From Apostichopus japonicus (lineage: Eukaryota > Echinodermata > Holothuroidea > Aspidochirotida > Stichopodidae), in contig NC_092576.1 of NCBI RefSeq assembly GCF_037975245.1, positions 27,541,611 to 27,605,610 on the forward strand: DNA of 64,000 bases, read 5' to 3'. Shown here piece after piece: positions 57,201 through 64,000 of the stretch. The position numbers and the translations under genes are program-made. The stretch's first letter is position 1. Every line of letters starts with the position of its first letter. Under the pieces are notes generated by a model. The model did no database searches and was not told the DNA's origin. It saw only the letters and a program-made list of their open reading frames with translations.

Positions 57201-60200
57201 TAGAGCAAGTAGATGAGAAAGTGTAACAGTTAGTGAGAGGACAGGTGAACAAGGAAAGCACAGTATATACTTGAGTGTGATTCAGTCAACAGCACTACTC
57301 CAGATAGAGGGTGCTCAGGTTGTGGGGAGACAGGTAAGCGAGGAACAGAGTAAATCATTTATCGGTACATTGCACAGCAATTTGCTGTGCAAAAGCAGGA
57401 AATTGTTATCCAAGTGCAAAGATGTATGTATGGTATATGTAAGCAGCTTTTGTAAGCATGTAACCATAGTATTTTACACAGGAACCATAGTATTTTACAC
57501 AGAATCCAGGGTAGTTTACACAGAATCCAGGGTAGTTTACACAGGAACCAGGGTATTTTACACAGGAACCAGGGTAGTTTACACAGGAACCAGGGTATTT
57601 TATAAGACAGGAAGTTGAAAAAGCCTGTTACTGTACACTGTACTGTTGATGTACCAAATTTTAACACTTAACTGTTTTTTTTTTGAATTATTGCCCTGGT
57701 GATTGAAACAGTGAGGTTATGTGTAAAATTATATATATATAGTAGAGTGTTGTGGTCAAGTGGTAAAAGGCAGTGGGCTTGTAAAATAAGGTTTGCAGGT
57801 TTGAGTCCTGGCCAGATCATTGCGTTGTGTCCTTGGGCAAGGCATTCCACTGCATCGTTACCCAGGTCACCAGGTGTATCAATTGGGACTTGTGAGGTAA
57901 CTTGTAAATATACAGTAGTCCCACGCACCGGTTTGCAGCTGCACCCTATGGGAAATCCCCCAAAGGACACATAGGACGGGGGTTGTGCACTGTAGTGCCC
58001 CAGAAGGGATTGTTTGAATTGTGCACACTTTGGTGGGTGGGTGTGACGACAAGTTAACAATGACCAGGGGTTAAGTGTTGTAAAGTACTGTACTCCTGTG
58101 ATGACCCTTGGCCTTGGCCCTGACTGTAAAACCTTCAATTTTCAACTAAAGCACTGATAATACAGTGAACTGCTGTAAACTGTATCTCTCTATTTGGATT
58201 CCATCATTGTACAGTTGCAGGTACAGTACAGTATGACACCATTAACTAGCTAAATAGCTCATTAAAGTCTCTGAAATGAAAATATTGTATAAAGCTATGC
58301 ACCCAAGCATCACAACCTATGTACCAGTTGATTGTTCATACAATTATACATGTTTTGTTTTTAAACAACCATCTGTTAGTATTGTCCAAAGAAATTTGGG
58401 CTCTTTTGAGAAGAACTTAGTATCTTTTTCTTTAAAAGAAAGAAAGATAAAAGTTCATAATTAAATGTGTTTTATTATGTTTTGCATAGACAGGCCTACA
58501 GTAGTTTGTGATTGTACAGTATATATACAGTATACTACTTAAGGTTCATTTATCAAAAACAAAACAAAATGTCCCATGGTCTGGACGGACAAGCAGTTTT
58601 GAAGACTTTGCGGCCCGGGCTAGGATATAGCGTCCCGGCCACGGAATTCTGTGTATTTGTAACAATGCTGGCATTACTTAAGAGTGCTAATTATTGTCAA
58701 AATAGATCTACAGTACTGTACAACTCTGATGCATACTGTACAGGTGCAGTATACATTATGTGCTCAGGCTATTAATAACTGCAAGCAAACACTGTAACTG
58801 TAACGTAATGTAACATACTGTTACATATTGTACTGTATCAATGATAATACTGTAACTCTACTTTTCTAAGATTGGTGGTCCGTTCCCCCCCACCCCCCTC
58901 CCTCTACACTCTCCTAATGAAGAATAAAGAAAAACAGGGATTACATTTGGAGAATTTGAAAACACTTTTTTCTTCTCGCATAATAATACATGTATGGCGG
59001 CAAACGTTACTTGGCTTTGCAAGGAGTCTGCCTTACCATGACGACCTATTAAGGCCCGGTCACACTATACCGATTTTTTATCAAAATGCTATCCGATTTT
59101 TCCCTAGGAACCAGTTTTCGTTCGGGTCTTCTAGCCACTGTGATAAAGGACCTGATTTGCTATCTGTTGAGCCATTCCGATGTGGAATTAGCCCTCTCCT
59201 AACTTTTGATATTGACTCTGTTTCCTTTTATCGGATAGCTATCCGATTTCTCTTCCGATTTTTATCATTTTTCGATGTGACGTCACTTCAGAATGTAGTC
59301 CGTTCCAGATCTGGAGTAGGTTTTCGAATATTCCACTGCAGTCATTACATTCACTACCACAAACCTCACTCTTCGACCTATAATCGGAAAAATCGGTCCG
59401 TTTTCCGATAAAATATCGCTGTAGTGTGACCAGGGCTTTACCGTGGCTTACCTCATGCCTCGTGTTTATCACTCGGATGCCTTCTCTCTCCGCTGCGACG
59501 TTAATCGGTGAAATGTGACCTCCGCATAGTGTGAAGAGGAACTTGACCCCATGAGCTTTCAGAACCTCAGCCACGATGTCACCTCCATTACTCTTGCTGT
59601 TTACAGCAGGCTATGAAAATATGAAAAAAGCAAATTATTATGAAATGTGATTGCAAACTGAGGGGAGGGAGGGGATGGGGGGAGGAAGGAGGGGATGGGA
59701 GGGGAAGGAGGGGATGGGAGGGAGGTGGGGGAGGGGCAGGGATGTGGGGTTTTGAATGTAATGCGGTACTTGACCCCATGAACATTCAGAACCTCAGCCA
59801 CGATGTCACCTCCATTACTTTTGCTGTTTACAGCAGGCTATGAAAATATGAAAAAAAGCAAATTATTATGAAATGTGATTGCAAACTGAGGGGAAGGAGG
59901 GGATGGGAGGGGAAGGAGGGGATGGGAGGGAGAAGGTGGGGGAGGGGCAGGGATGTGGGGTTTTGAATGTAATGTGGTACTTGACCCCATGAACTTTCAG
60001 AACCTCAGCCCAAGGGTTGAAATAAGCGGGCGCCCAGGCGCTATTCGCGCCCGCAAGCACTAAAATAGCGCCCCTGGACATGAAAATACAATACGCACAG
60101 GCGCTACTTTGTTGGCAAATATGCGCCCGCATACTCCTGTAAATATCAGCCTTATCATGCACTGCACCGAAGCCTGAAACTACATTGCATGCTAGTGCTA

Positions 60201-62117
60201 TATAGTAACTGCTAGCGATTTGATAAATCACTGATCGATCGAGTGCGTGCACAATAGCACTGGTGCACATGGTTTACTGTATATATCGCACAACACCTGT
60301 ACTGATACGTACATACATGCCGTACTTGAATTTTGTTTCTCCTTTTTAGCTCCTGGTAGTGAGAAAATAGCTCCTGGTCCTACTGCAATTTCCACGAACC
60401 AGGAGCCACTTTTTTTAGAAAGTGGCTCATGGTCCAGAAATCCTTATTTTAACCCTTGCCTCAGCCACGATGTCACCTCCATTACTGTTGCTGTTTACAG
60501 CAGGCTATGAAAATATGAAAAAAGCAAATTATTATGAAATGTGATTGCAAACTGAGGGGGAAGGAGGGGATGGGAGGGGAAGGGAGGGGAGGGAGGAGGA
60601 AAGGTGGTGGAGAGGCAGGGATGGGGGGTTTTGAATGTAATGTGGTCCATGTCATCTTTCACTTGCAGAAAAGACCAATAAGTTGATAACAATTTGAAGT
60701 GAGCTCTAATTATTCACTCCCCAGCTTGTCTTTGCTCCCATAGTCAGTGACTCGTTGATTTGATATAATATTTTTCGATATATAGCTTAAGTTCAAGGAT
60801 TGCTCGGTGCTTGTATACATAGGTACAGATAACACATGCCTGACATATTGTAGTACCCTTAAATAAGGCTAGTGTACTGCTGTAAAGTTGTAGCATTGCA
60901 TGGGCATGAGCCCTGGCAAATGAATCCCAGTTTGTGTAGTGCAAATCTTCAATGTAAACTAAACACAGTGTTTAAAAGCTAGTAACTTATAAGGGAGTTA
61001 CTGCAGAATACCACTCTTGGAACCGTATAATTTGTACGGCTTAGCCAGCTACGCAGTCACTCATTTGGGACAAATATTTTTCAGAATGATGCATCACTAC
61101 AATGTGTTGTCTGTACTGTACATGCATAATTACAATACAAGAATGTAGTAATATTGTAGGCCTCTAGGCTAGCACTAGGTCTTTGCACTAAATAAAAGCC
61201 TTGAAAAGTATCTTGTTTGACTGCACATGGGGCATAGGCTCTTTGTTCGTGGTCAATGAGCCACAACGCAGAATAGGCTGGCATTTACTGGAACAAAATA
61301 TATCTAAAGGCCTTCAAGAGAGTTTCCAGTGTAGCTACCTTGATAACAAGAATTAAGTACAGTAGTATACATTTAAAAATTTAACAGTTCCTTGGGCAGT
61401 GAAAGTAAGTGTGTACTGTAACAACATAGCTGAATGAAAGGTGAAGTTAAATTAGTTGCAGGGTACTCTACAATTGCGATTCATGGAATTCTTTTCTCAA
61501 ACTTCTGACCTACGCTTGGGTAAAAGTTTATAACGTCTATTCAGGGCATAAAGCAGGCATCTAGGTGTCAACTACTGTACACTACCAGAGCTTAATAGCG
61601 AGCGTAACGAATCATCTCTAACAGTTAGGCTACACTGTAATAGTTAGGCTAGATGTTCACAGCCGACACATTGCTGTGTGCTACTACGTTTATCACAGCC
61701 CCCTGACTACGTTGATGCTTCCGTATTCACTATAACTGACAAGTAGAAAAAAATAACATAACGTTAAAACGAATTTTTTTACTATACACTTTAGGCCTAA
61801 AGTTTCTTAGAGTCGAACCACATTGATCGAATCGAAACAAAGCGAACGCAACGTTACAAATTTCAGGAAGTATTGTGATGGTATGACCTTCGAAGCGTGC
61901 GACATTGAGCAACAATCCCTGATAAGCAATATCACTATGCTCAACGAAAACTTGAAGAATAAATTAACAAAGGATATTGCAAAAAGAGTATTAAATAACT
62001 TACGGGATGGAAGAATTGATAGATTATACTATATTTATGTACAGCAAAGGCAATTGCTGCTAAAAGAAGCAAAACGACCGTTCCAATCGTGTACAGAAGC
62101 ACTTCCACAATCGCCAT
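44676..62117 (-). CDS. ILVBL: ILVBL/HACL2-type 2-hydroxyacyl-CoA lyase gene (incomplete as read)
   Basis: ILVBL is an ER-membrane thiamine-diphosphate enzyme that cleaves 2-hydroxyacyl-CoA in fatty-acid alpha-oxidation; it belongs to the acetolactate-synthase-like family. Ten exons were placed on the minus strand from ATG 62,117 to stop 44,676. They encode the N-terminal membrane anchor, the pyrimidine-binding domain with the catalytic Glu (TRHE), and the TPP-binding domain (GDG-X24-N). Three problems: a small exon between 59.6 and 62.0 kb not located; about 100 residues of central domain missing between 51.0 and 49.2 kb; and a one-base frameshift at 45,986-45,990. It may be a pseudogene, or the sequence may contain errors or a collapsed repeat. 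Confidence 0.88.
45745..46017 (-). CDS. ILVBL: ILVBL exon with TPP/Mg site, frameshifted
   Basis: Begins in phase as [10 protein letters not shown], then homology continues in the next frame as [59 protein letters not shown] to Asn spacing is the canonical TPP motif. The exon is 273 nt where the phases of its neighbours require one more; the lost base lies in CCCGG at 45,986-45,990. Confidence 0.93.
46800..47310 (-). repeat. 28-bp minisatellite made of repeated splice donors
   Basis: On the minus strand each unit reads GACATCCTCAGGTAGGAGGA AATAAAGT; about 18 copies in tandem with small variants (CTTAG, ATATA for AAATA). Each repeats the last bases and donor (CCTCAG/GTAGGA) of the adjacent ILVBL exon. 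28 is not a multiple of 3, so using a further donor would add a frame-changing extension. Confidence 0.96.
47304..47441 (-). CDS. ILVBL: ILVBL exon with ADGGDFVG
   Basis: 45 whole codons: [39 protein letters not shown], ending at CCTCAG/GTAGGAGG. This donor and its flanks are the seed of the adjacent 28-bp minisatellite. Confidence 0.94.
47498..47798. mobile_element. Small element with CAGGCGCGTAGC inverted ends
   Basis: Left end CAGGCGCGTAGCC then G10; right end GCTACGCGCCTG. About 300 bp, non-coding, in an ILVBL intron. Perfect 12-bp inverted ends suggest a MITE; no target duplication is clear. Confidence 0.65.
48745..48899 (-). CDS. ILVBL: ILVBL exon, start of TPP domain
   Basis: 51 codons plus two bases: [48 protein letters not shown]. 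It matches the W.P..AVQ.DVGSF segment. Confidence 0.93.
49125..49219 (-). CDS. ILVBL: ILVBL exon after the central domain
   Basis: 31 codons after two bases: [42 protein letters not shown] is strongly conserved. It expects a one-base overhang upstream, whereas exon 6 leaves two, so exons are missing between them. Confidence 0.93.
49880..50955. repeat. AT-rich minisatellite, about 28-bp unit
   Basis: Roughly 37 imperfect copies of ATGCACATTTTGTATGTAGC ATATTGTA. Repeated ATG/CAT gives chance open frames on both strands, which are not genes. It occupies the intron where the central-domain exons of ILVBL should be. Confidence 0.95.
51014..51125 (-). CDS. ILVBL: ILVBL exon 6
   Basis: 36 whole codons: Gly completed across the junction, then [20 protein letters not shown] to KIVN, with two spare bases at GTGAGT. 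Its natural partner encoding the central domain is not found downstream. Confidence 0.93.
51155..51222. repeat. TA microsatellite
   Basis: A run of about 30 TA dinucleotides immediately upstream (in transcription) of ILVBL exon 6. Confidence 0.95.
51223..53190. other. Right part of ILVBL intron 5 upstream of exon 6
   Basis: About 2 kb, AT-rich, with AGGTAGCATA...AAGAAAC near-repeats at 51.41-51.53 kb. Frames at 52.3-52.9 kb on both strands show no signature. No gene seen. Confidence 0.35.
53305..53352 (-). ncRNA. Hammerhead ribozyme (type I topology)
   Basis: Minus strand: CCTTCGC, core CTGATGA (53,345-53,339), stem II GTCC/CAAAA/GGAC, core GAAA, very short stem III ACC/GGT, cleavage triplet GTC (scissile bond between 53,316 and 53,315), then GTGAAG. 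Stem I pairs TTCGC (plus C) with GTGAAG over six pairs including one G-U. All core nucleotides are present. The minimal stem III without a loop is like the hammerheads of satellite and retrozyme RNAs that work as dimers. Confidence 0.88.
53637..53662 (-). ncRNA. Truncated second hammerhead copy
   Basis: AAAGGACGAAACCGGTCGTG is retained but the CTGATGA half is replaced by unrelated sequence (GACAGA...), so it cannot fold alone. It marks the end of the tandem unit. Confidence 0.8.
53948..54086 (-). CDS. ILVBL: ILVBL exon 5
   Basis: 46 codons plus one base: [57 protein letters not shown] is diagnostic for ILVBL. Donor GTAAGT. Confidence 0.96.
55030..55500. repeat. Minisatellite of about 55-65 bp
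   Basis: About eight diverged copies of GTTGTATTGGCCACCTACTG TGAAAAGCCTACAATACAGT ATAATGTAGACCAC. In ILVBL intron 4. Confidence 0.9.
55725..55895 (-). CDS. ILVBL: ILVBL exon 4
   Basis: 57 codons, phase 0-0: [51 protein letters not shown]. Typical of the N-terminal TPP-enzyme domain (GPG/GPC and N-x-A). Confidence 0.95.
57470..57605. repeat. 21-bp minisatellite
   Basis: About six copies of CAGGGTAGTTTACACAGGAA C with alternations (ATAGTATTT, AATCC). Being a multiple of three it stays open in several frames; no gene. In ILVBL intron 3. Confidence 0.93.
57735..58135 (+). mobile_element. tRNA-derived SINE with TGTCCTTGGGCAAGGC core
   Basis: Box A-like TGGTCAAGTGGTAAAAGGC (57,753 on) and box B GGTTTGAGTCC (57,798 on), then CATTGCGTTGTGTCCTTGGG CAAGGC, a core I recall from tRNA SINEs of many marine animals. 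The tail is diverged. ILVBL intron 3, opposite to transcription. Confidence 0.75.
59049..59440. mobile_element. Harbinger-like MITE
   Basis: Ends AGGCCCGGTCACACTATACC (left) and, reversed, AGCCCTGGTCACACTACAGC (right), flanked by TTA on both sides. A TTA duplication fits PIF/Harbinger. The interior repeats ATCCGATTTT-type strings on both strands. It sits about 12 bases from the donor of ILVBL exon 3. Confidence 0.65.
59452..59596 (-). CDS. ILVBL: ILVBL exon 3: pyrimidine-binding domain with catalytic Glu
   Basis: 48 whole codons: [44 protein letters not shown]. The closing RHE provides the conserved Glu that activates the cofactor. It needs two bases from an upstream exon not located (between exon 1 and here). 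Its 5' half is copied twice upstream. Confidence 0.93.
59560..60690 (-). repeat. Local triplication of the 5' half of ILVBL exon 3 with its acceptor and intron
   Basis: The block CCATTACT..GCTGTTTACAGC / AGGCTATGAAAATATG / ATTATGAAATGTGATTGCAA and a G-rich tract occurs at about 59.58-59.74, 59.81-59.97 and 60.47-60.63 kb. Copies two and three keep the acceptor and GGAGGTGACATCGTGGCTGA but end at ATGGGGTCAAGT, about 64 bases into the exon, so they are pseudo-exons. The third is split by the hAT element. Confidence 0.92.
60011..60458. mobile_element. hAT-type MITE with 8-bp target duplication
   Basis: 448 bp, ends CAAGGGTTGAAATAAG and, reversed, CAAGGGTTAAAATAAG, flanked on both sides by CCTCAGCC (60,003-60,010 and 60,459-60,466). 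An 8-bp duplication is the hAT hallmark. It lies inside the third exon-3 copy; removing it rejoins GAACCTCAGCC with ACGATGTCACC. Interior rich in GCGCC; no transposase. Confidence 0.9.
60691..62003. other. ILVBL intron region between exon 1 and the duplicated block
   Basis: Should contain the small second exon, which I could not identify. No mobile element clear. Confidence 0.35.
62004..62117 (-). CDS. ILVBL: ILVBL exon 1: membrane anchor
   Basis: 38 codons from [18 protein letters not shown], hydrophobic [11 protein letters not shown], then [12 protein letters not shown] and GTAAGT. It matches the N-terminal helix and LFYQLLH motif of ILVBL. A 128-codon plus-strand frame over it is a shadow. 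Confidence 0.85.
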
Positions 62118-62244
62118 TTTTGAGAACGGGTGATCAAAATGTCTTGTACGTACTACTAGTAGTGCGGTTGTGGTTTCATGAAGTAAACTTAATTAACTGT
62201 CCGCGCTGAGATTGACCGTTACAAATACATACAGTAAAATTCTG

Positions 62245-62600
62245 ACCTTACTTACCAGTCCAGTTTCGAACCTCTGGACATACAATCAGCGTCCATAGCC
62301 TAGCTGGTTAGGGTGTCCACGTACAAAGCGGGAAGCCCGGGTTCGAATACCGGTGAAGGCTGGAATTTTTTCACTGTTCTGGTTTTTCCTTCTCATTACG
62401 TTTTCATTTATATATATATATTCATTTGCCTTCGTAGTTGACCTCCATTTAATGAACATATAGTCTGTTCCGGCTTTAGGAATCACAAATGATTTTCGAG
62501 TTAATTGTACAGAATGCACCCCTGGTATTTTGAATCTGACGATACACACAGACTAACCACTCATTAATAAAGGCAAGCAAGGCCGGTGTAGCAGTACAAA
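62245..62600 (+). mobile_element. tRNA-derived SINE copy 2
   Basis: Head ATAGCCTAGCTGGTTAGGGTG and GGTTCGAATACC repeat the 8.55-kb SINE, followed by TCATTTATATATATATATTC, CCGGCTTTAGGAATCACAAA, then GTACAGAATGCACCCCTGG and a run ending GGCAAGCAAGGCCGG that is also the tail of the hammerhead element at 53.5 kb. It shows the full order of the family. Confidence 0.8.
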
Positions 62601-62609
62601 CTGTCGCAA

Positions 62610-62745
62610 ATATTCCATATTCAGTATAAACTCTCCCAGTCCCACTGGGACAGTTTATACTGAATTTACCAGTACATTTAGTCTCCCGGACCTTTTGTAC
62701 AAGGCCAGTTGGTACAGACTGTCTCCCAGGACAGTTTATGCTATG
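62610..62745. repeat. Inverted repeats around CAGTATAAACT
   Basis: CAGTATAAACT, CTCCCAGTCC, ACTGGGACAGTTTATACTG forms a hairpin at about 62,619-62,664; GGTACAGACTGTCTCCCAGG ACAGTTTATGCT follows as a diverged half. Possibly a foldback remnant. Confidence 0.6.
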
Positions 62746-62859
62746 ATGAAACGAGGGGGGACATTATTTGTTGGTCGCATATTTGGTTGTAAATTGTGTC
62801 CCCCTGAACACTACGTCCGCATTAGCATGTACGTTCGAGTAGCAAAAATTTAATTAGTA

Positions 62860-63105
62860 ATGGACTCTGGCAGTATCCGTATTATTAGCAAACTGTCACA
62901 TTTCGGCTTCCGTATATTTAGCAGTAAAGTCGTGCGACAACTAAAAATGGAAAAGCTAACGGAAAACGTGAGACAAATTGCAAATATTCTAAGAGATGAG
63001 AGCTATCCAAGTGGGTTTACAAGAATAAAACAGAGAAGGATCTTAAGGAGACAAAGTCAGTCTTTCAGACTGGCTGAAAATGGAACTCTTGCGTACCGAA
63101 ATTGA
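62860..63105 (+). pseudogene. Integrase-like N-terminal fragment (tentative)
   Basis: 81 codons ending ILRDESYPSGFTRIKQRRIL, RRQSQSFRLAENGTLAYRN. The YPxG.T...RR.LRR....F.L..G.L.Y pattern resembles the segment before the zinc-binding domain of integrases in gypsy-, Ginger- or Maverick-type elements. The frame stops there and no HHCC or DDE part follows in the window. Confidence 0.35.
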
Positions 63106-63109
63106 AGGA

Positions 63110-64000
63110 AAGTTTTGCTATCTAGGGCTTCTCAACTCGCCAAAATCGAGGCAGCTCATACTGACTAGTGACATCTACAGTATAAGGTAATGTCTGTACA
63201 GTAACTTACAGTATAGGATACACAATATGGTATTGGTTGTTAAATGGCGAACGGCCATTCCACAGTTAAACTATAACCAGGCCTCTAGGACTGATTGGTG
63301 CACAAATCATGATATTCTTTTACCACGTTTGGTTAGTTGTAAAAACTCATTCGCAAAAGTCAAGCAATTGCTTATGCAACAGTATAATCAGTTGTATGCT
63401 TGAGCAAAGTTGTAAGTGCATGAACAAAGTTATTAGGGCCTATTTCTTTTCGTTTTGTTTACCCAATTGTCTTAACAAATTTTTGTGAAAATTATTATAA
63501 ATTTCTACCTTTTATCGCCCTGCCTATCATGAAAGATAACAACAGATCACTAAAGCTTACAGAGCTAGTCTGGTTTTGCATGCATGGGACACTATAAAAT
63601 GCTATTATTGGACTATAGCATATAGCCTAGCCTACTTCTGGAGGAAAGTGGCACTAATACTGTACATAACAAATTCACGTTCATTAATTTTGGTTGGTAA
63701 GAACAGATATTGAAGGCATGATAATACTTTTTTAGGTGTGGCATATTCTCTACATGCCAAACCTCACTGCAGAAGAAAACTCCTTAAATATCTATAGACC
63801 CAAATAGTGGCCATGCAATATGTACAATAATGGGAATATTCCATTTCAAACACCGATATAGAGTTGTAATTCAATTTTAAGGCACTTCAGCTAGAATTAC
63901 CAATCCTGCAGCCCATATATTTGTGTGTGTTGTTTGTTTTTTTGTTTTTTTGGGGGGGGGGCAAAAAAACATGATATCTCCTTGATCATGAACTTACTTA
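63110..64000. other. Right edge, no gene recognised
   Basis: AT-rich with a T/G homopolymer at 63.93-63.96 kb. Nothing supportable. Confidence 0.35.

Noticed and set aside
57271-57667. Frames with repeating VFYTGTR or PWFLCK peptides
   Set aside because: A 21-bp minisatellite stays open in several frames.
59601-60270. Minus-strand frames starting [11 protein letters not shown] with Pro-rich tails
   Set aside because: Truncated copies of ILVBL exon 3 running into the G-rich tract; no donor at the normal place.
61823-62209. 128-codon plus-strand frame
   Set aside because: Antisense to ILVBL exon 1; no homology recognised.
1-64000. CRISPR array or bacterial operon
   Set aside because: The regular repeats are minisatellites without unique spacers, and gene structure is eukaryotic.

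Overview
The window is nuclear DNA from an animal: short phase-matched exons, AT-rich introns, abundant non-LTR retrotransposons, SINEs and miniature DNA transposons, and no bacterial operon structure. The repeat flavour and the protein matches suggest a marine deuterostome invertebrate, perhaps an echinoderm such as a sea cucumber. That assignment is inference.

Region 1 (about 0.66-31.0 kb, minus strand) is a complete plexin gene. I traced 37 exon positions by splice sites, reading phase and family homology: start ATG at 30,970, stop at 662. The order is signal peptide, Sema domain, three PSI domains interleaved with IPT domains, one transmembrane helix, split GAP domain and Rho-binding domain, giving roughly 1,870 residues. 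Between the Rho-binding domain and the second GAP half, a 75-bp phase 1-1 exon lies in three nearly identical 0.75-kb tandem units (4.56-6.78 kb), so the juxta-GAP linker can carry one to three copies of a YxxP-containing cassette. One junction near 11.7 kb does not phase and is flagged.

Region 2 (32.6-37.3 kb) is a retrotransposon island: a dead Tx1/L1-like LINE on the plus strand (ORF1 fragment, endonuclease, reverse transcriptase, zinc-binding tail) facing a minus-strand 3' fragment of the same family. More 3' fragments sit at 2.5 and 20.7 kb.

Region 3 (37.6-41.5 kb) is an almost intronless leucine-rich-repeat receptor-like gene with a frameshift. It is flanked by direct repeats, as in a tandem gene cluster. 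A 0.43-kb terminal-inverted-repeat element and a decayed CR1/L2-type reverse transcriptase (42.4-43.3 kb) follow.

Region 4 (44.7-62.1 kb, minus strand) is an ILVBL/HACL2-type thiamine-diphosphate lyase gene. Ten exons were traced. It shows three peculiarities: an apparent one-base frameshift in the TPP exon, no recognisable exons for the central domain (an AT-rich minisatellite occupies that place), and heavy local rearrangement. A splice donor is amplified about 18-fold as a 28-bp minisatellite, and exon 3 is partly triplicated with one copy split by a hAT-type MITE with an 8-bp target duplication.

Intron 5 of that gene contains a 329-bp tRNA-headed repeat carrying a complete type-I hammerhead ribozyme motif on the minus strand, followed by a truncated second copy. 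This is a retrozyme/SINE-like composite whose tail is shared with a tRNA-derived SINE at 62.3 kb. It and the triplicated plexin exon are the most interesting signals in the window.
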